64,000 bases of DNA, taken from assembly GCA_036156195.1 (NCBI GenBank), contig JAYZUZ010000001.1, forward strand, positions 1 through 64,000, given 5' to 3'. This document shows, one piece after another, positions 1 through 7,306 of the stretch. Under the pieces are notes generated by a model. That model did no database searches. It was not told the DNA's origin and saw only the letters and a program-made list of their open reading frames with translations. Within the stretch, counting starts at the first letter, position 1, and each line of letters starts with the position of its first letter. The position numbers and the translations under genes are program-made. The stretch comes from Abyssibacter sp036156195. GTDB lineage: Bacteria; Pseudomonadota; Gammaproteobacteria; Nevskiales; OUC007.

Positions 1-735
1 CACGCCCCCGCCCGAGGCCAGTTCGCCACCCGTGTTTGTGTGGCGCCGAGCCGCGGCGGATACCCGCCGCGCGACCGGGGAGACATCCACTGCCGCGTGC
101 AGGCGGCGTGCGGCCCGGGCCGGGGCCGACGTCAGCAGGCGTGAAGCCCGGGAGACCAGCGTGACCTGGGGCGCGACATCGCAACGCCTGGCCAACCCGG
201 CCAGGTTGGCGGCGAGCTCGCTGCCGGTCGCGCCCCCGCCGATGATCACCACGGGCGGCATGGCTCCCTGATCCCGCATGGCGGCTTCCAGCGACAGACG
301 CAGGGTGTAGAGCGGTGGAATCGGTTTGACGGGCCAGATCTGCGGGCCGTTCTCCGCGGTCGGCAGGGACTGGGTGTCGACCTCGCTACCCACGTTTAAC
401 GACAACCAGTCGTAGTCCAGCGTCCGGCCGCTGGCCAGGGTGATGCGACGGGTGTCGGGGCATATGCGGCTGACGGCGTCGCGGATGAATGCACCGCCCG
501 AGGCCTGCATCAATGCGTGTGGATCGATGCGGTCCTCATCCGGTTCGAATTCACCCCCCAGCAGGCCCGTGGCCATGCCGGAATACCAGAACTCGCCCGG
601 GTCGATGAGCAGCAGCCGGGCGCCCACATCGCGGTAGGCTTGGGCTCGGGCTGCTATGTGCAGGTGGGCGTGACCCGCGCCGACCAGCACGACGGTGGGA
701 CGCCGGGCGCTCGTCGTCCTATTCCTCGTTGTCAT
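1..735 (-). CDS. Pyridine nucleotide-disulfide oxidoreductase, SelD-associated type (partial)
   Basis: The gene runs off the left edge, so only the N-terminal 245 or so residues are present. They begin MTTRNRTT, followed by the FAD-binding motif VVLVGAGHAHLHIA near residue 15 and a second dinucleotide-binding motif, VVIIGGGATGSELAANLAGL, near residue 170. The stretches YSGMATGLLGG, LSLNVGSEV and WPVKPIPPLYT between them resemble the FAD-dependent oxidoreductases that occur alone or fused to selenophosphate synthetase SelD, which are distant relatives of NDH-2. The start overlaps the end of the upstream rhodanese gene by 17 bases, so the two are probably co-transcribed. A role in sulfur or selenium redox chemistry is inference from this neighbourhood; a SelD domain beyond the edge cannot be tested. 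Confidence 0.8.
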   Translation of the reverse strand, partial: MTTRNRTTSARRPTVVLVGAGHAHLHIAARAQAYRDVGARLLLIDPGEFWYSGMATGLLGGEFEPDEDRIDPHALMQASGGAFIRDAVSRICPDTRRITLASGRTLDYDWLSLNVGSEVDTQSLPTAENGPQIWPVKPIPPLYTLRLSLEAAMRDQGAMPPVVIIGGGATGSELAANLAGLARRCDVAPQVTLVSRASRLLTSAPARAARRLHAAVDVSPVARRVSAAARRHTNTGGELASGGGV

Positions 736-1096
736 ATTCGACGGGGAGCCCGGTCTTGCGCAGATCATCAAAGCCGGCTTCCGACGCAATCGCGCCCGCA
801 TAGCCCATTTGCTTGAGTGTAGCGGCTGCTAGCGCAGCGCGGCTGCCGGCCGAACAGTAGGTGACGATGCGGGCGTCGTGGTCGTCGGTCACGTCGCCAA
901 TGCTGAACTCCAGCGTGCCACGGGGTAGGGCATGGGCGCCGCGAATCCGTCCGGAGATGGTTTCTGTGGGTTCACGGACATCGATCAGGATGGCGCCTTC
1001 ATGGTGTAGCTTGGCGACTTCCTCCGCGCTCAATGTGCCGGCCAGGCCCTTGGCGTGGCGCACCAATTCACGGGCTGAATAGGCAGGTTGGGTCAT
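719..1096 (-). CDS. Rhodanese-like domain protein, cytoplasmic
   Basis: This is a single-domain rhodanese of 125 residues with no signal peptide. Visible family elements are the CH2A-type motif LIDVREPTE (residues 37-45) and the active loop CSAGSR, whose catalytic cysteine is Cys81. Such proteins carry sulfane sulfur as a cysteine persulfide; the physiological donor and acceptor are not evident. The ATG is preceded by a strong GGAGGA ribosome-binding site six bases upstream, which fixes the start and rejects the much longer upstream reading frame. It overlaps the flavoprotein gene downstream and lies 104 bases after a second, exported rhodanese, suggesting a sulfur-handling cluster. Confidence 0.88.
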   Translation of the reverse strand: MTQPAYSARELVRHAKGLAGTLSAEEVAKLHHEGAILIDVREPTETISGRIRGAHALPRGTLEFSIGDVTDDHDARIVTYCSAGSRAALAAATLKQMGYAGAIASEAGFDDLRKTGLPVEYDNEE

Positions 1097-1200
1097 GGTG
1101 TCCTCCAGGTCAGACCAGGTGCGACCGGCCTTCCGGGGAACGGCCGCGCTTCGCATCCGACCGGTGCAGCAGCCGGGTGTTCCGCGAACGGCGGCGGATG

Positions 1201-1635
1201 TCAGCCCGGCGGTGACCCGGCACCCGGTTGCTGTGTCTCCACGCCGGCTGCCCGCAGCGTGTCGAATCCCCCTGGCTTGAGAACCGAGACCCTGGAGAAG
1301 CCGGCTGCCCGCAAGGCTTCGGCGGCGCGGCTGGCCCGGCCTCCGGCTGCGCAGTACAGCAATACGGGCGCATCGGGATTCAGATTGAGCTGTGGTAGCA
1401 CGGTAGCGATGTTGTCGACTGGCACATGCCGGGCACCGGCGACATGGCCGGCGGACCATTCTGCATCGCTGCGCACATCGATTGCGGTGACGCCGCTGGC
1501 AATCGCATCGGCGGCTTGTTGGGTGTCGAGCGGTTGGACGGTTGCAGTCGTATCCGAGGGCGAGCGACAGGCCGTGCACAGGGTCAATCCAGCCAGCAGC
1601 GCGGCCAGCCATTTGAGTCGTCGGGTCGCCATCAT
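1201..1635 (-). CDS. Rhodanese-like lipoprotein
   Basis: This 144-residue protein has a basic N-terminus, a hydrophobic stretch and a lipobox-like LCTAC with Cys23 as the probable lipidated residue, followed by a rhodanese domain. The domain shows AIDVRSDAEWSAGHVAGA (about 51-68) and the active loop CAAGGRA with Cys95 as persulfide carrier. The ATG overlaps the TGA of the preceding membrane-protein gene as ATGA, which favours this start over one 13 codons further upstream. A membrane-anchored periplasmic rhodanese next to a cytoplasmic one suggests sulfane sulfur handling on both sides of the inner membrane, but that is inference. Confidence 0.85.
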   Translation of the reverse strand: MMATRRLKWLAALLAGLTLCTACRSPSDTTATVQPLDTQQAADAIASGVTAIDVRSDAEWSAGHVAGARHVPVDNIATVLPQLNLNPDAPVLLYCAAGGRASRAAEALRAAGFSRVSVLKPGGFDTLRAAGVETQQPGAGSPPG

Positions 1636-1910
1636 GCTTGCCTGTTCTCCGTGTGCTTGTTGCGGCGCTGCCACCAGCGCCAGAGGCCGATCAGGCTAAT
1701 CGCCAGCCAGAAGCATTCGATGATCATCGACGACAGGTTGAAGTCGAAGCTCAGCGAAATCATCAGCGCTAGAGCGCCCAGACCGTTGATCAGGCTATAG
1801 GCGAGGCCGCGGCTGTCCAGCCGATCCATTTGCAGCGCGAAATAGCTGCCGACGATGCACAGCACGCCGAGATTGCCGACAAAGTCGTACCAGGCGTAAT
1901 CCAAAGCCAC
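1632..1910 (-). CDS. Small membrane protein, CBU_0592-like
   Basis: The predicted product has 92 residues and three hydrophobic segments (about 9-28, 38-55 and 60-80), ending in the basic tail WRWWQRRNKHTENRQA. Sequence and length resemble the CBU_0592-like family of small integral membrane proteins, which has no assigned function. The start is GTG, 12 bases after the preceding gene, with only a weak ribosome-binding site. The stop overlaps the start of the rhodanese lipoprotein by ATGA, so the two are likely translationally coupled. Confidence 0.75.
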   Translation of the reverse strand: MALDYAWYDFVGNLGVLCIVGSYFALQMDRLDSRGLAYSLINGLGALALMISLSFDFNLSSMIIECFWLAISLIGLWRWWQRRNKHTENRQA

Positions 1911-1922
1911 GGTCGGGTCTGG

Positions 1923-2912
1923 CTAAAAGCCGCCGCGCAATCGCAGGCCGATGCTGCCGGCATCGAAGCGAAAGCCGTTCACTTCGTAATCGATCTGGGT
2001 GTAGGACACGGCGAACCAGCGCCAGGCTGCATCCAGCTTGAGGCCGGTGGCATCGTCGAAGGAAAAATCGGGCAGAAATCCATCGCCATCAAAGTTGATA
2101 TCGCGATGGTGGACGACACCAGCGGTGAGCTGAACATCGCCCAAAAAGGTGAAGGCCGAGGCTTCCAGCGTCCAGCGATCTACGCCCAGGTCTGAATCGG
2201 CCGCAGAGGATTCGTTGAGCTTGTAGCCCAGCAGCCCCTGCACCCCGAAGTCGGGGCGTAGCAGCCAGTAGCCGCCACCGGCCAGCGAGAGCCCGTCGCC
2301 GGCGGTAATGTCCTCGCGCTCGTTATTGTCCAGCGTCACCGTGACCAACTCATCACCGCCAAACTCGGCCGCTACCTCTGCAACCCAGCCGATGCGCCGC
2401 CGGTAGGTGGGGCGCTCAGCGCGCCACGCTGGGTCGCCAAACACGGCAGGGCGGCGGGTGGACTGGGCGTAGCGGGTGGCCGCATCGGGTGCGGGCTCAG
2501 CATCAGCGGGGTTGGCGGGTGAGGGTGTCACCGGCCCGATGGTTGGCGCCGGCTGGCTGCGGACGACGGTCGTCGTACTCGGTGCGGCGGGAGGCGGTGT
2601 GGTGCCCGCCGCGGTATCTGTGGCGCGATCGGGATTGTTCGCGCGTGGAGTTTTCACGCGGGCTTCAATCAGCGATCGGGTCTCGCGGTCCAAAAGACCG
2701 TCTTGCGGTCGGCCGGCATCGGCCTTGAAGGCATTGAGGCCGGCCTCCAATGCCTGATCGAACACACCGTCGATCTCGCCCACGGCGTAACCGAGCTGCT
2801 GCAACTGTTCCTCGACGGTCTGGATGTAGGAAGAACCCGCTGCAAAGGCGGCTCCCCCCATCGGCACAAAGAGGCTGGCGCAGAGCAGAGGTCCAAGACG
2901 AACGCGGATCAT
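1923..2912 (-). CDS. Peptidoglycan-binding domain fused to an outer-membrane barrel-like domain
   Basis: The 329-residue product starts with a Sec signal (MIRVRLGPLLCASLFVPM, cleavage near AFA-AGS). A PG_binding_1-type repeat follows at about 28-85 (VEEQLQQLGYAVGEIDGVFD, then TRSLIEARV). Next is a proline/alanine/threonine-rich linker (about 90-155). The C-terminal 170 residues alternate polar and hydrophobic positions, contain several aromatic-rich strands and end in phenylalanine (LRLRGGF), as outer-membrane beta-barrels do. The combination suggests a protein that links the outer membrane to the cell wall, but the barrel is inferred from composition only. The start was set at the second methionine because the signal peptide begins there. 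It opens the minus-strand group that continues into the CBU_0592-like gene. Confidence 0.68.
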   Translation of the reverse strand: MIRVRLGPLLCASLFVPMGGAAFAAGSSYIQTVEEQLQQLGYAVGEIDGVFDQALEAGLNAFKADAGRPQDGLLDRETRSLIEARVKTPRANNPDRATDTAAGTTPPPAAPSTTTVVRSQPAPTIGPVTPSPANPADAEPAPDAATRYAQSTRRPAVFGDPAWRAERPTYRRRIGWVAEVAAEFGGDELVTVTLDNNEREDITAGDGLSLAGGGYWLLRPDFGVQGLLGYKLNESSAADSDLGVDRWTLEASAFTFLGDVQLTAGVVHHRDINFDGDGFLPDFSFDDATGLKLDAAWRWFAVSYTQIDYEVNGFRFDAGSIGLRLRGGF

Positions 2913-2946
2913 CGAGTGCTTATCCGGAGCAGATCGGGCCCGCATG

Positions 2947-3672
2947 CTACAGCGGAACCGTCATGCCCTGCCGGGCCAGCCCCGCGAATTCTGCGTTCAC
3001 CCGGTCCTCGAACTGGGCGTAATTGTCGTCGTAGCTCATCAGGTAGAGCCGCTTGCGCAGCGATGTCGGGTAGACATCCAGCAACTCCTCCAACGAAGCG
3101 TGCACCGGATTGCCGGTTTGAAAGGTCACGTCATGAAAGCCGAGGGTAAAGTCCAAATCAGCCAGGCCAGGAATGGGCCGCGTGTCACTGGTGAATAAGA
3201 CGTGGTCCTCCAGCAGCAGACCACGACAAACCTTGCCGGGTGTGTGATGGGTTTCGATCAGCTGTGCATGGACCTGCGGCGTACGGAGTCTCTCGCCGGT
3301 CACGTACTGCACATCGAAGTAGTCACCCAGCTGCTGCGCGCCCTCGGAATTGCCACCCATGGAACCCTGCAGCGTGTGCGTCCATAACTCGCCTTCGATC
3401 GCGGGCAGCAGGTGCAGTGGAATCCGGCGATTCAGCCCAAAGCGGGATTCGTAGCCGATGCGTTCCAGCCCGAACACATGGTCGCCGTGGACATGGGTGA
3501 TGAAAATGCCATCCACATCGGCGAAGCCGTGGCCCTGAGCCGCGAGTGCCGGCTTGATCGTCCAACCCGCATCGATCAAAAACAATCGGCCCCGTTCACG
3601 GATGGCCGCGTTGGTGTTGAAGTGGGTCAGCGATTCTGAGTGGCCGCAGCCCAGAATGAGCAATTCACGCAC
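2947..3672 (-). CDS. MBL-fold metallo-hydrolase
   Basis: This 241-residue protein of the metallo-beta-lactamase fold carries the zinc motif HVHGDH (near residue 60) after FIDADVDGIFIT-like sequence, and later ETHHTPG and FTSDTRPI, which supply further metal ligands. The general layout is that of RNase Z-like or cAMP-phosphodiesterase-like MBL enzymes; the substrate is not evident. The start is GTG and overlaps the end of the HIT-family gene by eight bases, so both belong to one transcript with the GAF gene above. A short TTG alternative start lies three codons downstream. Confidence 0.85.
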   Translation of the reverse strand: MRELLILGCGHSESLTHFNTNAAIRERGRLFLIDAGWTIKPALAAQGHGFADVDGIFITHVHGDHVFGLERIGYESRFGLNRRIPLHLLPAIEGELWTHTLQGSMGGNSEGAQQLGDYFDVQYVTGERLRTPQVHAQLIETHHTPGKVCRGLLLEDHVLFTSDTRPIPGLADLDFTLGFHDVTFQTGNPVHASLEELLDVYPTSLRKRLYLMSYDDNYAQFEDRVNAEFAGLARQGMTVPL

Positions 3673-4120
3673 GGGGGGGCATGGCGTCGGCGATGGCCTT
3701 GGCCGTGGCGTCGAGGCGTCGCCGCTTCGCCGGCCGCTCGATGGCAGGCAACATCAGGGTGCCCAGGTGCCACAGCATGCGGCTGAGGGTTTTGACGCGG
3801 TCGCCGCGATACCGCGGAATCACGTGGATGTGGACATGCGGCACGCTTTGACTGGCGGCGCGGCCGTCGTTGACCAGAAAATGCTGCGCCAGGCTCCCAA
3901 GCCCTACCTGCTGAGCGCTGCCAACGTCACGCGCCACCTGCCACAGGTGCGACAACTCCTCGGGCGCCAGTTCGCGGAGGTGCTGGACGCTGCGTTTCGG
4001 GATGACCAGCGCATGACCGCGTGACACCGGGTTGATGTCGAGAAACACGGCGCAAACATCGTCCTGCCAGACAAAGCTCGCGGGCAACTCGCCCGCCAGG
4101 ATGCGATCGAAAACGGTCAA
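3665..4120 (-). CDS. HIT-family nucleotide hydrolase
   Basis: The protein has the full HIT signature HVHIHVIPR, which holds the catalytic histidine triad used to cleave nucleotide phosphoramidates or dinucleoside polyphosphates. It also has the N-terminal pattern FDRILAGELPASFVWQDD and the LDINPVSRGHALVIPK strand. The C-terminus is basic (RPAKRRRLDATAKAIADAM). The open frame continues upstream, but homology begins at TVFDRIL, so a TTG start is proposed 10 bases after the preceding stop; the ribosome-binding site is poor and the start is uncertain. It overlaps the downstream MBL gene by eight bases. Confidence 0.85.
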   Translation of the reverse strand: MTVFDRILAGELPASFVWQDDVCAVFLDINPVSRGHALVIPKRSVQHLRELAPEELSHLWQVARDVGSAQQVGLGSLAQHFLVNDGRAASQSVPHVHIHVIPRYRGDRVKTLSRMLWHLGTLMLPAIERPAKRRRLDATAKAIADAMPPRA

Positions 4121-4130
4121 GGTGCGGCGG

Positions 4131-4769
4131 TCAGTCCTGCTGCGTCCACAAGACCCCCACCAGCGTGGCGAGGCTGCGGGCCAACTGCACATGGCTGGTG
4201 GAAAACGGCACGTGGTTTCCGATGCCGTTCTTGGCGTTGACGAACTGCATCACGCCCAGTGGCCCGCTGTCACCAAAGCTGATGGGCACGGCAAGTATGG
4301 ATCGGGTTTCGTAACCCATGCGCTGATCAAACTGTGCCACGCGCGACGAATCGTAGTTGGGCAGGCGGGTGACATCGGAGATATTGACCACGTCATTATC
4401 GGTGATGGTGCGGGCCGCGATGGTGTCGCGTGAGGGCTGGCCATCCTCGTCCAATAGGCGGACCGGGGCGAATACGCCTTCCTCGCCAAAGTCTGTCACC
4501 GCCATCAAACCCAGCGGGGTGGATTTGACGACCCGAAACCGCAGCTGGTCGCCGTCGGTCTTGTACAGGCTGCAGCCATCGACGCCGACCATCCGGCTGG
4601 CGCTCGTGACGATGCGACGCTCCATGGGCTGCGCCTCGAACGCCTGACCCATGGCCGCGCACAGGACGGTCAGCTCACGCAGCTGTTCTCTAAGGGCTCG
4701 AAATGCCTGTTCGCTTGCGCTCACCGTTTCTGGGCTCAAGATCTCTGGAAGGTCCCTGGGCGCTTTCAC
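4131..4769 (-). CDS. GAF-domain protein
   Basis: This 212-residue soluble protein consists of a helical N-terminus (about 1-45) and one GAF domain (about 46-208), recognised from the order RRIVTSASRMVGVDGCSLYK, the central DNDVVNISDVTRLPNYDSS and SILAVPISFGDSGPLGVMQF. No output domain is attached, so it may sense a small molecule or act as a partner of another protein. The GTG start follows an excellent AGGAGAGG ribosome-binding site. The gene diverges from the methionine sulfoxide reductase gene, also a GAF protein, across 132 bases that must contain both promoters. Confidence 0.8.
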   Translation of the reverse strand: MKAPRDLPEILSPETVSASEQAFRALREQLRELTVLCAAMGQAFEAQPMERRIVTSASRMVGVDGCSLYKTDGDQLRFRVVKSTPLGLMAVTDFGEEGVFAPVRLLDEDGQPSRDTIAARTITDNDVVNISDVTRLPNYDSSRVAQFDQRMGYETRSILAVPISFGDSGPLGVMQFVNAKNGIGNHVPFSTSHVQLARSLATLVGVLWTQQD

Positions 4770-4901
4770 TGGCCTCTCCTTGCCAAGCTGATAGCGTGCA
4801 TATGCCTAGCGCTGATGCAAACCATGCCACGAAATGCCATGGAGGGCATGTTCCAGACTATGCTTGCGCGCCCCACTATTTGCCAGTCAGGTGACAACAG
4901 C

Positions 4902-5381
4902 ATGTCGTATACCACGCGACCATCCAGCCTGGATGAGCTGCCCGCGCAGGCTCAGGCGCTGGTAGCCGGTGAATCCAACCGCATCGCCAATCTGGCCAAT
5001 ATCGCCGCATTGGTTTTCCACGCGCTGGACGACGTGAACTGGGTCGGATTTTATCTGAAAGACTCGGCTCGCAATGAACTGGTGCTGGGGCCGTTCCAGG
5101 GCAAGCCGGCGTGTATCCGCATCCCCTGGGGTCGGGGTGTCTGCGGTACGGCGGCGGCCACGGCGGAGATTCAGCGGATTGCGGATGTTCATGCCTTTGA
5201 GGGGCATATCGCATGTGATCCCGACTCACGCTCCGAACTTGTGATCCCGCTGCTGGATCACGGTGACGTTGTGGGCGTGTTTGATCTCGACAGCCCCAAA
5301 CCGGGGCGTTTCAGCGAACAGGACGCCCGGGTGCTTGCAGCCGTGGCGGCAGTGCTGGATACTCGACCGGAAACTGTTTAA
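4902..5381 (+). CDS. msrC: Free methionine-(R)-sulfoxide reductase (GAF-type, fRMsr)
   Basis: The 159-residue protein is a GAF-fold fRMsr, which reduces free methionine-R-sulfoxide in the cytoplasm. Three cysteines, Cys71, Cys81 and Cys105, have the same spacing (10 and 24) as the catalytic and resolving cysteines of Escherichia coli YebR/MsrC. Other family marks are NWVGFYL, GPFQGKPACIRIP, GRGVCGTAA and SELVIPL. The start was placed at the internal ATG because AGGTGA lies upstream and homologues begin there. Its stop codon lies inside the LexA-type operator in front of lexA, so lexA may be co-transcribed with this gene. Confidence 0.92.
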   Translation: MSYTTRPSSLDELPAQAQALVAGESNRIANLANIAALVFHALDDVNWVGFYLKDSARNELVLGPFQGKPACIRIPWGRGVCGTAAATAEIQRIADVHAFEGHIACDPDSRSELVIPLLDHGDVVGVFDLDSPKPGRFSEQDARVLAAVAAVLDTRPETV

Positions 5382-5389
5382 AAGTACAG
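5374..5389 (+). promoter_or_regulatory. SOS box (LexA operator)
   Basis: The sequence CTGT-TTAAAAGT-ACAG matches the gammaproteobacterial LexA consensus CTGT-N8-ACAG in all eight conserved positions. It contains the TAA stop of msrC and ends one base before the lexA ATG, so it occupies the place where a ribosome-binding site would normally be. The TTTAAA within it could also serve as a -10 element, which would give an almost leaderless lexA transcript; that part is inference. Confidence 0.85.
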
Positions 5390-5390
5390 C

Positions 5391-5975
5391 ATGCTGACAC
5401 GACGCCAAACCGAAGTGCTCGATTTCATCCGGCAGTTCGCCGAATCGGAACTCATGCCGCCGACGTTGCACGAGATTGCCAAGGGCATGGGGTTTTCCTC
5501 CGACAACGCCGCGCGCGACCACGTGCGGGCGCTGGCGCGCAAAGGTGCCATTGATCTGGTCGAGGGAACATCACGAGGTATCCGGCTGCGTGACGCCGGC
5601 ATCCCGCTGATCGGCCGGGTGGCCGCCGGCTCGCCCATTCTTGCTGCAGAGAACGTCGAAAAGCGCATTCAGACGCAGAGTGGGCTGTTTAGTGAGCAGC
5701 CGGATTACTTTCTTCGTGTGGTTGGCGAAAGCATGCGCGATGCCGGGATCATGGATGGTGATCTGCTGGCTGTGAAGAAAAGCCACGAGGCGCGCAACGG
5801 TCAAATTATCGTGGCGCGGTTAGATGAGGACGTGACGGTCAAGGAGTTTGAGCGTCGTGGGCAACAGGTGCGGTTGATTGCTCACAACCCCGAGTTCGCG
5901 CCCATCGAGGTGGACCTTGCCACCCAGCCCCTGGCGATCGAGGGCCGCGCGGTCGGCGTGTTCCGCAGCTACTAG
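5391..5975 (+). CDS. lexA: SOS repressor LexA
   Basis: The 194-residue protein has the winged-helix DNA-binding domain (residues 1-66, with MPPTLHEIAKGMGF and ALARKGAIDL) and the S24 autoprotease domain. The Ala79-Gly80 cleavage bond sits in VAAGSP, and the catalytic dyad is Ser114 (GESMRDAGI) and Lys151 (VTVKEF), with the same 37-residue spacing as in E. coli LexA. It represses DNA-damage genes and cleaves itself with RecA. The start is fixed by homology (LTRRQTEVLDFI). No Shine-Dalgarno sequence is visible because the SOS box fills the upstream bases; the gene therefore appears autoregulated and perhaps coupled to msrC. Confidence 0.97.
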   Translation: MLTRRQTEVLDFIRQFAESELMPPTLHEIAKGMGFSSDNAARDHVRALARKGAIDLVEGTSRGIRLRDAGIPLIGRVAAGSPILAAENVEKRIQTQSGLFSEQPDYFLRVVGESMRDAGIMDGDLLAVKKSHEARNGQIIVARLDEDVTVKEFERRGQQVRLIAHNPEFAPIEVDLATQPLAIEGRAVGVFRSY

Positions 5976-6105
5976 GGAATCACGGATCTATTTGCACCAA
6001 CAAGACGGAGCCGGTTTTCAGGCTGCAACTTGGCGGTGCGGATAGCCCAGTGTTTCCCTAGGACGCCTCGTCGCCTGCGCCTCGGCGCTTTGCTAGGCTC
6101 AGCGC

Positions 6106-6615
6106 ATGCGTTACTGCCCCCAATGTCGAAATGAACTGGCCACCGTCGAACGCGGCGGTGCCGACCGGCGCGTGTGCCCGGATGCAGCCTGCGGCTTTAT
6201 CCATTGGAACAACCCGGCGCCTGTGGTTGCAGCGGTCGTCGAGTACGAGGGTGAGGTGATTCTGGCGCGCAATGCCAGTTGGCCGGATTGGATGTATGGC
6301 CTGATCACGGGGTTTCTCGAGGCGGGCGAGACGCCGGAGGCCGGTATGCTCCGTGAAGTTAAGGAAGAACTTGGTCTGGATGGGCGTATCGGCGGTCTGA
6401 TCGGGGTGTACGAGTTCATCCGCCGCAACGAAGTCATCATCGCCTACCACGTCGAGGCACGGGGTACAGTGACCTTGGGGGAAGAGCTGGCGGACTGGAA
6501 ATCCGTACCGCTGGATCGCTGCAAGGCGTGGCCTTTCGCCACCGGGCTAGCGCTGCGTGACTGGCTGCGAACGCGGGGGATCGAGCCGCCCATGCTGGAG
6601 CTGCCCGGCCGGTGA
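6106..6615 (+). CDS. NUDIX hydrolase with N-terminal zinc ribbon
   Basis: This 169-residue protein has a four-cysteine zinc ribbon (CPQC at 4-7, then CPDAAC near residue 24-29) followed by a NUDIX domain whose box GFLEAGETPEAGMLREVKEE and GLDG fits Gx5Ex7REUxEExGU. The architecture is like the C-terminal part of NADH pyrophosphatase NudC, but much shorter, so NAD(H) or a related nucleoside diphosphate derivative is a plausible substrate, not a proven one. The stop overlaps the start of the acetyltransferase gene (TGATG), which indicates coupled translation. The 130 bases between lexA and this gene show no convincing terminator. Confidence 0.87.
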   Translation: MRYCPQCRNELATVERGGADRRVCPDAACGFIHWNNPAPVVAAVVEYEGEVILARNASWPDWMYGLITGFLEAGETPEAGMLREVKEELGLDGRIGGLIGVYEFIRRNEVIIAYHVEARGTVTLGEELADWKSVPLDRCKAWPFATGLALRDWLRTRGIEPPMLELPGR

Positions 6616-7124
6616 TGCCTCGGGTCCCCGAACTCGTCACGCCGCGGCTGCGGATGCGGGGCTGGCGACCGGAGGACTTCGATGATTTCGCCGCTGTTTT
6701 CAGCGATGAGCAGCACTGCCGCTTTATCGGCGCTTCCTGTACGCGAGAAGAGGCTTGGCGCCGGTTCGCGCTCACCGTCGGGCATTGGTGTCTGCGAGGC
6801 TTCGGCCCCTGGGCGGTGGAACGGCTGGATACGGGCGTTTTCGTGGGTTCCGTGGGTCTGTGGATGCCCGAGCGTTGGCCTGAGCTGGAACTGGGTTACT
6901 GGCTGTCACCCGAGCAGCTGGGCCATGGCTTTGCCACCGAGGCGGCCGGCGCAGCCCGCGAGCATGCCTACCGCGTGATGAACCGTCGGCGCCTGGTGAG
7001 CTTCATCCATCCGGATAACCAGGCCTCACAGGCCGTGGCGGCCCGCCTCGGTGCCGTCATCGAGGACACCACCGTGCTCAAGGGGATTCCCTGCCAGCGT
7101 TGGCGACACCCTGAACCCGACTGA
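6615..7124 (+). CDS. GNAT family N-acetyltransferase (RimJ-like)
   Basis: The 169-residue product begins with LVTPRLRMRGWRPEDFDDFA, typical of the RimJ/RimL group. The acetyl-CoA region LGYWLSPEQLGHGFATEA lies near the middle, and the C-terminal half has NQASQAVAARLGAV. The group acetylates N-termini of ribosomal proteins or small amines; the substrate here is unknown. The ATG overlaps the TGA of the NUDIX gene; a GTG one codon earlier is the alternative. Together with the NUDIX gene it forms a two-gene unit. Confidence 0.85.
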   Translation: MPRVPELVTPRLRMRGWRPEDFDDFAAVFSDEQHCRFIGASCTREEAWRRFALTVGHWCLRGFGPWAVERLDTGVFVGSVGLWMPERWPELELGYWLSPEQLGHGFATEAAGAAREHAYRVMNRRRLVSFIHPDNQASQAVAARLGAVIEDTTVLKGIPCQRWRHPEPD

Positions 7125-7306
7125 GGCGATGCCGTTCACACTTTCGTCCTCCAGTTGGGGGACGCTCTGCGCAGGGCTGTGAGCCGCTGCACGTTTTTTC
7201 CCGAGTTGAACCCCAATCATCAGGCTTGGCGCGAGGCGTGCCGGGCTGCACGCAGCACCCGAACCCTCTGCGCCGTCTGTTTATTTGGGGAGCAAAGGGA
7301 GTTCTC

